DNA of 64,000 bases, taken from the NCBI RefSeq assembly GCF_016680995.1, contig NZ_JAEQMG010000035.1, positions 106,762 to 170,761 on the forward strand, read 5' to 3'. Each line of letters opens with the position of its first letter. Within the stretch, counting starts at the first letter, position 1. The translations under genes were made by a program, and so were the position numbers. Of this stretch, positions 36,401 to 44,228 are shown piece by piece. This DNA is from Ruminococcus difficilis. GTDB lineage: Bacteria > Bacillota_A > Clostridia > Oscillospirales > Acutalibacteraceae. The notes below the pieces were generated by a model that ran no database searches, was not told the DNA's origin, and saw nothing but the letters and a program-made list of their open reading frames with translations.

Positions 36401-38276
36401 CAAAGCTCCGACTTGTACTGAAACTGGCTTAACCGAGGGCAGTCACTGTTCTGTTTGTAGCACTGTTATCACAGCACAGGAAATCATTCCCGCGACCGGA
36501 CACACATCAGTAATAGACGCTGCTAAGGCGCCGACGTGTACCAAAACCGGCTTAACCGAAGGAAGTCACTGCTCAGTATGTAGCGAGGTGCTTGTTGCTC
36601 AGGAGATTATTCCTGTCCTCGGACATGATTGGTCGACAGGCATTATCACATTCAGTCCGGACGGGAAAACAGCTAATGCTTTCCGAGTCTGCAAAAGAGA
36701 CCACGATCATACCGAAACCGTAGCTTGTCTGGTGACAAATGAAGTCGAAAACCCGGCAACCTGTACAGAGGACGGAAAGACGAAATACTCTGCGCTTGCT
36801 GTGTTCAGCGATGGAACGGAGTTATCCGACTCCCTTATTCTCACCGATATTAAGGCAACAGGTCACCATTATGAAAGCTCAGTGACGCCTCCGACTTGCA
36901 CTAAGGGAGGATTTACGACATATACCTGCTCAGTCTGTGGGGACAGCTATGATGATGACTTTGTAGTTGCTCTTGAACATGACTGGGATGAGGGTAAGGT
37001 TACCAAGGAACCTACCTGCACTGAACAAGGCGTAAAGACATTCACCTGTAAGCGTGATAATACTCACACCTATACCGAACCGATCAACGCCCTCAGACAC
37101 AGTTACGAAAGCGTCGTTACGCCTCCTACCTGCACCGAAAGGGGATATACAACGCATACCTGTTCCAGATGCAGCGACAGTTATGTGGATTCATATGTCA
37201 AAGCCCTCGGTCATGACTGGGATGAAGGTAAGGTTACCAAAGAACCTACCTGTACGGAACAAGGTGTGAGAACGTACACATGCAAGCATGATAATACTCA
37301 CACCTATACCGAGCCGATCAACGCCCTCGGACACAATTACGAAAGCGTTGTGACGCCTCCTACCTGCACAGAAAAGGGCTACACAACGCATACCTGTTCA
37401 AGATGTAATGACAGTTATGTGGATTCATATGTCAACGCAAACGGTCACAGCTGGAACGAAGGCGTTATCACCACTGAGCCTGATTGTACCCACAACGGCG
37501 TTAAGACATTTACCTGTTCGGAATGCGGTGAAACAAGAGAAGAAGTTGTAGAATCCCCGGGCCATCAGTGGGATGAAGGTACGGTCACCAAAGAGCCGAC
37601 CTATCACGAGACAGGTGAAATGACTTATACCTGTAGCGTGTGTAAAGCGACAAGGACAGAGATTCTTCCCTGCCTCGAAAAGAGAGGATCGTTCGTCGTA
37701 TCCAACGAAACAGTCAGAGCCGGTGATGAAGTTCAGGTCAAGATCTATATCGACAAGAATCCGGGAATCACTGCGCTGAGTATTGATGTCGCTTTCCCCG
37801 ATGAACTGACGCTTACCGAGATCCGTTATACCGATCTGCTTTCTTCAAAGCCGAGCAACTCAAAGGATTACAAGAGCCCGCTGACCATTTCTTGGCTGTC
37901 GACGAGTTCTGCCGACGAGGATGGTACCGGACTGTTTGCTACCCTGACCTTTACCGCGGACATCAATGCCGAAGCAACCGATTACACCGTCAGAATATCT
38001 TATAAAGCGGATAACATCGTCGACAGTACGCTGGATAATATTCCCTTTGATATTGAAAACGGAACGGTCAGCGTTCAGAGACCGACGCCCGGTGACGTCA
38101 ACCGCGACGGTGCGATCAACATGAAGGATATCGTATTGACACAGCAGTTCATTAACCACTGGGATGTTCATATCGTTGAGAGGGCAGCTGACGTTAATGA
38201 TGACGGCGATATCAACATGAAGGATCTGGTCATCCTCCAGCAGTATATCAACGGTTGGGAGGTTGAGCTGAAATGA
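33474..38276 (+). CDS. Secreted LRR/Cys-rich protein with C-terminal cohesin and dockerin
   Basis: 1600 residues. Signal peptide to about 27; two blocks of BspA-type leucine-rich repeats (LRR_5: about 60-420 and 440-790, for example AFNGCDQL-like AFDGCDQLTELDIPESV); Cys/His-rich repeats from about 848 to 1402 with CxxC pairs such as TYTCSVC; a cohesin domain at about 1403-1535 (RAGDEVQVKIYIDKNPGITA, ISWLSTSS); a dockerin at about 1538-1600 (GDVNRDGAINMKDIVLTQQF, DVNDDGDINMKDLVILQQYI). Cohesin plus dockerin marks an adaptor or scaffold subunit. The LRR part is much more AT-rich than the 3' end. The stop overlaps the next gene by ATGA. Confidence 0.9.
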   Translation: MKRILSLLLVFVITIGCFSGTIVSVNAITDYTTGETEDGIGYSIDNETDELTVTYADFSTTDLVIPAYIDGHPVTAIGDNLLNDTPNPNLKSVVIPDTVKRIGFYAFGNCINLESVVMSENIEYVEDYAFMNTALTNNTDKWVDGSLYMGKFLYGVSPDYSGEFVVKDGTRVIGNYCFGGNNRYGCQKITKIIIPDTVIQIGLFAFYNCKRLTSIDIPSSVRYIGNFAFGNCSNLSTINIDTSKLTYVGETIVSNTPFYYNEANWQDDVLYLGTAALCGKNTISDLKIKEGTEIVADYAFACNDNIVSVSLPSSLRIICQLAFDDLHSLSAIELPDGLEYIANNAFDGCDQLTELDIPESVNYIGLFAFNRTDKLEKLIIRNPECTIINNHEEYAGGAYSVNPNTTVYGEDGSTAETFANNNGVNFVTLFSESGTTGSRCAWTFDNVSGTLTIRNTSTYYDSISNYSYGKAPWFSFRESIKTVIVEGRVSSVGANAFAGCNSLEYVYMPEVNKVGDSAFEGCASLKSVELSSKNNSGASIGKNAFSFCTSLTKIVIPFSSVTIGEKAFYYCENLNTLGIYNYLTIGDNAFSYCSNLSSIYMLNNGGSFSGTISNNAFTGVKADVYCYLSNTSYLQKSRFGGEFTYPTDTSGLLGYNAYWNYDQSNEILTISGTGKLFEYTSGADLPWMKQNYSSSRSFGSDIKKIIIEDGITEIPSYSFEYMGNVESVSLPNTLLRLEPNAFNDCESLTEITLPASLEYVGGRYYWYRCPNLNDVYYIGTEEEWNEIYDLTNSNSSYRITPHFLVYHPATQSCSAAGYPAHYEFDGTENHTFYDINKVAIPTPEPSKLDHHFNGYWTKDATSHWHTCTLCGTAISDKAEHVYDNACDEICNICGYIRTIEHDYSAYYAFDDNSHWRYCTVCGDKTDMGTHDWDDGEVTKEPTCTDTGIRTYTCSVCHKTKTETIEATGHTPVIDEAKAPTCTETGLTEGSHCSVCSTVITAQEIIPATGHTSVIDAAKAPTCTKTGLTEGSHCSVCSEVLVAQEIIPVLGHDWSTGIITFSPDGKTANAFRVCKRDHDHTETVACLVTNEVENPATCTEDGKTKYSALAVFSDGTELSDSLILTDIKATGHHYESSVTPPTCTKGGFTTYTCSVCGDSYDDDFVVALEHDWDEGKVTKEPTCTEQGVKTFTCKRDNTHTYTEPINALRHSYESVVTPPTCTERGYTTHTCSRCSDSYVDSYVKALGHDWDEGKVTKEPTCTEQGVRTYTCKHDNTHTYTEPINALGHNYESVVTPPTCTEKGYTTHTCSRCNDSYVDSYVNANGHSWNEGVITTEPDCTHNGVKTFTCSECGETREEVVESPGHQWDEGTVTKEPTYHETGEMTYTCSVCKATRTEILPCLEKRGSFVVSNETVRAGDEVQVKIYIDKNPGITALSIDVAFPDELTLTEIRYTDLLSSKPSNSKDYKSPLTISWLSTSSADEDGTGLFATLTFTADINAEATDYTVRISYKADNIVDSTLDNIPFDIENGTVSVQRPTPGDVNRDGAINMKDIVLTQQFINHWDVHIVERAADVNDDGDINMKDLVILQQYINGWEVELK
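36978..37679. repeat. 234-bp (78-codon) tandem repeats inside the LRR-cohesin gene
   Basis: Near-identical units start at 36978 and 37212; a third diverged unit starts at 37446 in the same register. Each encodes HDWDEGKVTKEPTCTEQGV and a CTERGYTTHTCSRC-type block. Recent duplication or copy-number change is likely. Confidence 0.9.
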
Positions 38277-39004
38277 TGAAAGCAAGTAAAAGACTGTTTG
38301 CAATTATATTGTCATTCCTCATCATCCTGTCCGTTACTGCCGTAACCGTTAACGCAGACAGCGAACCTCGCTTTGAATTGACAAAGGCGTATGGCGATCC
38401 CGGAGAAACCGTCCAGATCGAACTGAAAATCTGCGATAATCCCGGAATCACCGCGCTCAGCGTATCGATAGGATATTCCGCTGACGATCTGGAACTGATC
38501 AGCGTTGATAACGGAGGTTTGTTCGAAACCCCGATTTCTTTAGGAATGCTGACTGTCAATCCTTTTACAGTATCGTGGTATGCGAGCGATTCCGGTAATA
38601 AGACCGATAACGGTACGGTAGCTGTAATTACGTTCAGGATCCGTGAAGGAGCAGAGGATTCTCCTATAACCGTCACCTATAACCCTGAGAACGTCTTTGA
38701 CAATACGCTTCAAAATAAAACCTTTGCTACCGTCAACGGTATGGTCGGTATCGGTGAGGAACCGATAGGACCTCCGAAGCCTTACTTCCTCGGTGATGCT
38801 GACGGTAACGGAGAGCTTGAATCGGTCGATGCAACATTTATTCAACGCTGTATCGCACAGATCCCGACTCCATACACAAAGGCAGAATTGATGCGCGGTG
38901 ACGTTGACGGCAGCGGTGATCTGGAGCTGACCGATGTGACAGCGATCCAATACTATCTGTGTCATTTGAAAACACCTTATCCGATCGGCGAGACCATATC
39001 ATAA
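38273..39004 (+). CDS. Small secreted cohesin-dockerin protein
   Basis: 243 residues. Signal peptide to about 28 (AVTVNADS); cohesin domain (about 32-160) with YGDPGETVQIELKICDNPGI and VSWYASDSGN; dockerin (about 172-240) with GDADGNGELESVDATFIQR and GDVDGSGDLELTDVTAIQYY. It has no enzyme domain. The pattern is that of a cellulosome adaptor: it can bind a dockerin enzyme and itself dock onto another cohesin. Overlaps the LRR-cohesin gene by 4 bp, so the two are made together. Confidence 0.9.
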   Translation: MMKASKRLFAIILSFLIILSVTAVTVNADSEPRFELTKAYGDPGETVQIELKICDNPGITALSVSIGYSADDLELISVDNGGLFETPISLGMLTVNPFTVSWYASDSGNKTDNGTVAVITFRIREGAEDSPITVTYNPENVFDNTLQNKTFATVNGMVGIGEEPIGPPKPYFLGDADGNGELESVDATFIQRCIAQIPTPYTKAELMRGDVDGSGDLELTDVTAIQYYLCHLKTPYPIGETIS

Positions 39005-39022
39005 AACTGAATCATGATATCG

Positions 39023-39054
39023 ACAGCGGGACAGAGCGATCTGTCCCGCTGTTT
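39023..39054 (+). terminator. Hairpin terminator of the cohesin operon
   Basis: 13-bp perfect stem ACAGCGGGACAGA and complement with GCGA loop, followed only by TTTC. Confidence 0.6.
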
Positions 39055-39316
39055 CATGCGCATAAAGAGTATCGATAATACTTGAGTTTTTTGCACTGAG
39101 ACGCCGAGGTATCATTACTCGGTCAACAGCTGTATGCCAGAGCATGCGGCTGTTAACCGCAGAACCTAGCAGACCGTTGCATTTTTGTGGCGGTCTGTAA
39201 TCTTTTTTACCGTGTCAATCATAGATACAGCAGTTTCATGTTTGATGATATGGAATAGAGAATAGGGTAGATTATACTTAACAAATAACGAAATGGCTTT
39301 AAATAGCCGTTTCTTT

Positions 39317-39384
39317 AAAAAAACTGTTAAAACAGTCGAAACCGAACATAGAACATCACTTTTAACTGTTTTAACAATTTTTTT
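39317..39384. repeat. 20-bp AT-rich inverted repeat
   Basis: AAAAAAACTGTTAAAACAGT (39317-39336) is matched, with one mismatch, by its complement at 39365-39384, 28 bp apart. It sits in a 518-bp stretch (39005-39522) with no convincing gene. Confidence 0.6.
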
Positions 39385-39522
39385 GAAAAAAGCGCATAAA
39401 TAAGCCAAAGTAGATAATCTCCAAGCAGTGGTTTTGTGTTGCCTTTTTATGATACGTTCAGCTTCTTCAAGAGCAGTTTTGCGGCTCTGGCTTTATTGAA
39501 GAGTAATAATTCATTATCTTAA

Positions 39523-40005
39523 TCAAATTCCTTTTGTATTGATAACCGTTTGTAATTCTATCGCCTTATTCCGAAAGGCTGTATATTTCTTTTCCGGTAT
39601 CGGCAGCTCGGTACCGTCGGTCAGCGTTACCTTGAAGCGACGGATATTCCGGATATACTGCGGATTGACGAGATAGCTCTGATGACACCGCAGGAACAAG
39701 CGGCTGTTTTTTTTCTCCAGCGCGGTGATCGTTGCCATGACCTCGACAGCCCCCTCCGTCGTGATCAGGATACTATGCTTGCCGCCGTGAGCCGCCTCGA
39801 CGCGGATGATCGTGTCGGACAGGAAAAAGTAATCCGATCGGTCAAGTCCGTGAAAGTGGATGCGCTCTCCACCGCGGTTCAATGCCGTGTCCGATCGATG
39901 TGTTTCGCGGAAGTTGGTAGGATAGATCACATCATTCTCGTGTTTAGCGTGAGGATTTGAGATATGACAGAGCAGGAAGGGTGATGTCCTTAGCGGAAAA
40001 ATCAA
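39523..40005 (-). pseudogene. LytTR DNA-binding domain, receiver domain missing
   Basis: About 100 C-terminal residues form a LytTR domain (IIRVEAAHGGKHSILITTEG, FLRCHQSYLVNPQYIRNIR, LPIPEKKYTAFR), as in AgrA/LytR-type regulators. The 58 residues before it match no receiver domain, and the only start at the frame's 5' end is TTG without a ribosome site. It is more likely a remnant of a response regulator than an intact gene, though an orphan LytTR regulator is possible. Confidence 0.6.
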
Positions 40006-40241
40006 AACTGAATAGGATACAGAAAAGCTGTCTTGGCAATCCAGGCGGCTTTAATCTTGGTACTGAAAAATAAAGTAAGATTACAAACCCGTATACCCAC
40101 TTGCAGCCTTGCAATCTTGCAACCTTAGAAATCGGAAAGGATTGAAAACTTAATACCCTTACGCGGGGAAAATATTACCGCACATTAACAAAGAATAAAC
40201 ACGATTGGATTTTGTGGGCGGCTGTCAGATAACAGACGCCT

Positions 40242-40910
40242 TCAGCACAATTTCATTCTTCTCCCGTCAACTATCAGCCGTTCCTCATTCTGCATCCTGC
40301 CGATTTCGCGTGAAAGCGCGCTGCGGTTTACGCCGAGGTATTCGGCGAGTGCGGTTTGTGTGAATGGGATTTTTACAAACCCGTTCTTATCCTTGGGTAA
40401 GGTGCCGAGATAAATAAGTATCCTGTCACGCAGACTTTTCTGACTGAGTATCCTGACCTTTTGATTCAGGATAAGATTCTTGCGGGCAAGACTTTTTATC
40501 AGGTTCTCAGCAAGAACAACAAGAATCGGTGAGTGAACATCAGATTGATAAATCGCTGCCAAATCAACAAACAGAATAATACAATCCTCAACAGCTCTGA
40601 CTTGTACAGGGCTGTTTTTTGCATCGTTGATAACTAAGGCTTCACCGAACAGATAACCGCCTGTGAAAGTGTGCATCGTGATTTGATCATAGTTTTCGTT
40701 CTGAAAGGAGCTTTCAATCTTGCCCTTTAGCAACAGTCCCGCGTTTTGCAAAACACCACCGAGCTGTACGATGAAATCATCCTTTTTGACTTTTTTAATA
40801 CGACCGTTCAATAGCTTAATTGCTTCGGGTAATTGCTCGTCATTAATACCGTCGAAAAGATAGCATTTGCGTATGGAATACAAGTATTCTTGGTTGGTAA
40901 TCACGATCAT
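40242..40910 (-). CDS. Crp/Fnr-family transcriptional regulator
   Basis: About 223 residues: cyclic-nucleotide-binding-like beta-barrel (GGYLFGEALVINDAKNSPVQ) and a C-terminal HTH (TQTALAEYLGVNRSALSREI). No Cys cluster for an iron-sulfur centre is visible. Starts at 40913 (GTG), 40910 (ATG) or 40904 (GTG) are possible; GAGGTG best fits the last. It is divergent from a ferredoxin/lactate dehydrogenase operon and shares a palindrome with it, so it likely controls that operon and itself. Confidence 0.9.
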   Translation of the reverse strand: MIVITNQEYLYSIRKCYLFDGINDEQLPEAIKLLNGRIKKVKKDDFIVQLGGVLQNAGLLLKGKIESSFQNENYDQITMHTFTGGYLFGEALVINDAKNSPVQVRAVEDCIILFVDLAAIYQSDVHSPILVVLAENLIKSLARKNLILNQKVRILSQKSLRDRILIYLGTLPKDKNGFVKIPFTQTALAEYLGVNRSALSREIGRMQNEERLIVDGRRMKLC

Positions 40911-40922
40911 CACCTCATTCTT

Positions 40923-40980
40923 AGAATATCACAAAAATGTTGCTGTGGCAACAGAAGTTTTCTGAAAAATGGTTTATTCT
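40923..40980. promoter_or_regulatory. Divergent promoters around a Crp/Fnr-type palindrome
   Basis: Perfect palindrome TGTTGC-TGTG-GCAACA at 40938-40953. Minus promoter: TTGCCA (40951-40946, inside the palindrome), 17 bp, TATTCT (40928-40923). Plus side: -10 TATTCT at 40975-40980 with no proper -35; the palindrome centre would be about 41.5 bp before the start site, the usual class II activator position. Confidence 0.75.
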
Positions 40981-41000
40981 ATCCTCAAGAGGTGAAGAAC

Positions 41001-41708
41001 ATGATTAGAAAGATTATCAAAATAAATGAAGAAAAATGCAACGGCTGCGGAGCGTGCGCCAATGCGTGCCACGAAGGAGCGATCGAGATGGTAAACGGCA
41101 AGGCAAAGCTGACGCGCGAAAATTTCTGCGACGGCTTCGGCGATTGTTTACCCAACTGTCCTACAGGAGCAATTACATTTGAGGAGCGCGAAGCCCCCGA
41201 ATATGACGAAAAAGCGGTCAAAGCCGCGCAGGAGGAAAAGAAGATGACAGAGCATAAACATAACAGAGGATGCCCCGGCTCAAGATTTATGACATTAGAT
41301 AAGCCGGAGATCGAAGAAGCACCCGCACTGACAGGCAAGCCCGTATCAAGGCTCAATCAATGGCCTGTTCAAATCAAGCTGCTGCCGACTCAGGCTCCTT
41401 TCTATGACGGCGCGAAGCTGTTGATTGCCGCCGACTGCACCGCCTACGCATACGCGAATATGCACGAGGACTTTATGAAAGGCAAAGTCACAATTATCGG
41501 CTGTCCGAAGCTCGATATGGTGGACTACACCGAAAAGCTGACCGAGATCATCAAGAACAATGATATAAAGAGCGTTACGATCGTCAGAATGGAAGTTCCC
41601 TGCTGCGGAGGTTTGCAGAGAGCCGCAGAAAACGCACTTAAAAACAGCGGGAAATTCATTTCGTGGCAGGTCGTAACCATTACAAGAGACGGAAAGATAT
41701 TAGATTAA
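41001..41708 (+). CDS. Two-[4Fe-4S] ferredoxin-domain protein
   Basis: 235 residues. The N-terminal ferredoxin domain has CNGCGACANACHEGAI and CDGFGDCLPNCPTGAI, enough Cys for two clusters. The C-terminal domain (about 110-235) has KLLIAADCTAYAY, IIGCPKLDM and VPCCGGLQ, with further conserved Cys. Electron transfer is likely, the partner unknown. First gene of the Crp/Fnr-linked operon; AAGAGGTG precedes the start. Confidence 0.85.
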   Translation: MIRKIIKINEEKCNGCGACANACHEGAIEMVNGKAKLTRENFCDGFGDCLPNCPTGAITFEEREAPEYDEKAVKAAQEEKKMTEHKHNRGCPGSRFMTLDKPEIEEAPALTGKPVSRLNQWPVQIKLLPTQAPFYDGAKLLIAADCTAYAYANMHEDFMKGKVTIIGCPKLDMVDYTEKLTEIIKNNDIKSVTIVRMEVPCCGGLQRAAENALKNSGKFISWQVVTITRDGKILD

Positions 41709-41718
41709 GGAGGATGCT

Positions 41719-42405
41719 ATGAGCTACGCAGATTGGAAAGATAAAACGACCGATTTCAAGAAAATCGACGTAAGAGGTATTCAGGGCAACTTCTTTCAGG
41801 GCTTGAAGAAACAGGCGATAAATACCCCTGTCGGAGAGGGCTTGGAGATCGTCCAGAGCTTTGATCCGATCCCCCTCTATGATGTAATGGAAGGCTTAGG
41901 GTTTGAGCACCACACCGAACAGGTCAACGAAAACGAGTTTCACGCTTATTTCTATCGCAGCGAAAACCAAGAAGATACCGGCGATATTCCGATGCGCCCC
42001 GCGGCTCTTACCAATATGCCGCTGATTGACGAGGAACTCGGCAAGGTTGCGGTACAATTCTGGGATCTGACTTGGAACGACGGCAAGCGTCATCTGCCGT
42101 ATGAGATCCGACTGCTCCTCTCGCTTACAAATGCTGTCGGCGCAGGCAGGATGCGTCAGGCTACCAGAGAACTTGTCAAGGCATACATTCACGGATTGAA
42201 TTCCGCAGCGCTCGACGATGTATTTGAGCTGTTTGCGTGGAATCAGGGTATCGGATATTTCAGCTCCGAGATCGGACCTTCAACGCTGTTCGCCGCATAC
42301 AAGACCATCAAGAATATGGAACGCAAAGGCAAGAGTCGTGAGGATATAGCCGCTGTGCTTATGGAAAAATTCGGAGAGAAGAATCCCGATGTAAAGGTAA
42401 TGTAG
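41719..42405 (+). CDS. DUF2249 plus carboxymuconolactone-decarboxylase-like protein
   Basis: 228 residues. Residues about 11-78 match the DUF2249 TusA-like fold (KIDVRGIQGNFFQGL, GLEIVQSFDPIPLYDVM, HAYFYR). The rest is helical and resembles AhpD/CMD-like proteins (RLLLSLTNAVGAGRMRQATR), without a clear CxxC pair. DUF2249 proteins often sit with nitric-oxide or redox-stress genes. AAGGAGG precedes the ATG. Confidence 0.7.
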   Translation: MSYADWKDKTTDFKKIDVRGIQGNFFQGLKKQAINTPVGEGLEIVQSFDPIPLYDVMEGLGFEHHTEQVNENEFHAYFYRSENQEDTGDIPMRPAALTNMPLIDEELGKVAVQFWDLTWNDGKRHLPYEIRLLLSLTNAVGAGRMRQATRELVKAYIHGLNSAALDDVFELFAWNQGIGYFSSEIGPSTLFAAYKTIKNMERKGKSREDIAAVLMEKFGEKNPDVKVM

Positions 42406-42406
42406 T

Positions 42407-43057
42407 ATGAACGAAAAGACAGGCGCGGTATTCAGTATCGCAGAGGACAATCAGCCCGTAGCAGGCTGCACCATTTCAAAAGAAGTTTACGCAAGCGGAC
42501 AAGACTACATCTCATATTTCTCGCTTGCACAGGACACCGACATCAGCGCAGAGATCTATAACTATCATAAGCTGTTGATTCTTCACGAGGGCAGTATGGA
42601 GGTCTTTACCGATAAACAGGTATGGACATTGAACGAGGGTAAAGCACTCCTCACGCCTACGGAGATACCTGTCGGTATGAGAACAGGCACAAAGGCAATT
42701 TACACAGAAATATCTATCAGGAGGAACACTATGAATAACGCGGTCAAAGCAGGAGAGGTTTTTAAGTTAGCAGAGCTTATTCCGTATCAGGATGGCAAAA
42801 TCATCAATATGGACGTCGCTCATAACGAGAAGATGAAGTTTGTTATTATGAGCTTCGACGAAGGCACGGGACTTGCCGAACACGCCGCGCCCGGTGAAGC
42901 GCTGATCTTCGCTCTCGACGGCAAGGGCGTTATTGGCTACGAAGGCAAGGCGCATCCGATTCAGGCAGGCGAGAATTTCAAATTCGCCGCAGGAGGTAAG
43001 CATTGGGTAAAAGCAGACGGCAAATTCAAGATGGCGCTGCTTATGACATTGGAGTGA
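42407..43057 (+). CDS. Double-cupin protein
   Basis: 216 residues with two cupin-like beta barrels, the second marked by HAAPGEALIFALDGKGVIGY and GENFKFAAGGKHWVKA. Metal-binding His is retained in part. It may be a sensor or sequestering protein; catalysis is not shown. It starts 1 bp after the DUF2249 gene. Confidence 0.8.
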   Translation: MNEKTGAVFSIAEDNQPVAGCTISKEVYASGQDYISYFSLAQDTDISAEIYNYHKLLILHEGSMEVFTDKQVWTLNEGKALLTPTEIPVGMRTGTKAIYTEISIRRNTMNNAVKAGEVFKLAELIPYQDGKIINMDVAHNEKMKFVIMSFDEGTGLAEHAAPGEALIFALDGKGVIGYEGKAHPIQAGENFKFAAGGKHWVKADGKFKMALLMTLE

Positions 43058-43062
43058 TTGAT

Positions 43063-43245
43063 ATGAGAGTTTGTATGAAAAGAGAGGATTGTATCGGCTG
43101 TCAGTTCTGCACAGATGTTGCACCTGACGTGTTCAGAATGAACGGCGAATCAGCAGAATGCTTCGGCGATGTAACCGAAAGCAACATAGACGCGGCAACA
43201 GAGGCGGCGGAAGGCTGTCCTGTAGGCGCAATTGAAATAGAATAA
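43063..43245 (+). CDS. Short ferredoxin
   Basis: 60 residues, start ATG at 43063 behind GGAG overlapping the cupin stop. Cys are arranged as CIGCQFC near the start and GCPVGAI near the end, as in single-cluster [4Fe-4S] or [3Fe-4S] ferredoxins. Likely electron carrier for the operon. Confidence 0.85.
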   Translation: MRVCMKREDCIGCQFCTDVAPDVFRMNGESAECFGDVTESNIDAATEAAEGCPVGAIEIE

Positions 43246-43275
43246 AATAACACACAACTCAAAGGAGAGATAACT

Positions 43276-44223
43276 ATGGTAGAAATGAACAGCAGAAAAG
43301 CCGCTATCATCGGCTGTGGATTTGTAGGCTCGGCTTCGGCGTTTGCGCTTATGGAAAGCCACCTGTTTTCGGAAATCGTACTCATCGACGCGGATAAGAA
43401 CAGAGCTGAGGGAGAAGCTCTCGATATCAGCCATGGACTTCCGTTCTCAAAGCCTATGCAGATTTACGCAGGCACATATGAGGACATCAGCGACGCTGCG
43501 GTAGTTATCGTAACCGCAGGAGCGGGACAAAAACCCGGCGAAACAAGGCTCGACCTCGTTAAGAAAAACGTTGCGATCTTCAAGTCGATTATTCCTGAAA
43601 TAGCCAAGTACAACAAAGACGGAATATTGCTTGTTGTTGCTAACCCCGTAGATATTCTGACCTACGTCGCAAAACAGCTCAGCGGATTTCCGTCAAACAG
43701 AGTATTCGGTTCGGGTACCGTACTTGATACCGCAAGACTGAAATATCTGCTCAGTGAACACCTCGGCGTTGACAGCAGAAGTATCCACGCCTTCATTATC
43801 GGCGAACACGGCGACAGCGAGATTGCCGCTTGGAGTAGCGCCAATGTTTCGGGCGTTCCGCTTCACAAGTTCTGTGAGATGCGCGGACATTACAACCATA
43901 CAAGGGCAACAAGAGAAATAGCTGAAGGCGTAAAGAACAGCGCCTATGAGATTATCGAAAAGAAAAAAGCGACCTATTACGGAATCGCAATGTCGGTACG
44001 CAGAATCTGTGAAGCAATCGTCAGAGATGAGAAATCCATCCTTCCTGTTTCGAGCATTCAGAACACCGAGGAGATTAACGGTGTAGCGCTCAGTATGCCC
44101 GCCATCGTAGGTAAGCAAGGCGTTGAGGGTACTGTGCCGATAGAACTTAATGCCGAAGAAAAGGCGGCTCTTAAGGAATCCGCCGACACCTTAAAGGCAG
44201 TATTACACGATGTATTGGAGTGA
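43276..44223 (+). CDS. ldh: L-lactate dehydrogenase
   Basis: 315 residues. Rossmann motif GCGFVGSASAFAL; DLVKKNVAIFK; VANPVDILTYV; FGSGTVLDTARLK with the substrate-binding Arg region; catalytic His in FIIGEHGDSEIAAWS. Reduces pyruvate to lactate with NADH, regenerating NAD. Strong AAAGGAGAGA ribosome site. Linked to the Crp/Fnr operon, so probably under redox control. Confidence 0.93.
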   Translation: MVEMNSRKAAIIGCGFVGSASAFALMESHLFSEIVLIDADKNRAEGEALDISHGLPFSKPMQIYAGTYEDISDAAVVIVTAGAGQKPGETRLDLVKKNVAIFKSIIPEIAKYNKDGILLVVANPVDILTYVAKQLSGFPSNRVFGSGTVLDTARLKYLLSEHLGVDSRSIHAFIIGEHGDSEIAAWSSANVSGVPLHKFCEMRGHYNHTRATREIAEGVKNSAYEIIEKKKATYYGIAMSVRRICEAIVRDEKSILPVSSIQNTEEINGVALSMPAIVGKQGVEGTVPIELNAEEKAALKESADTLKAVLHDVLE

Positions 44224-44228
44224 GATAT

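Noticed and set aside
39166..39408. 80-codon minus-strand ORF
   Set aside because: Built over hairpins and poly-A/T inverted repeats, no ribosome site, no family resemblance.
40833..41000. Upstream extension of the ferredoxin-protein frame
   Set aside because: It would cross the regulator start and the palindrome; AAGAGGTG before 41001 gives the proper start.
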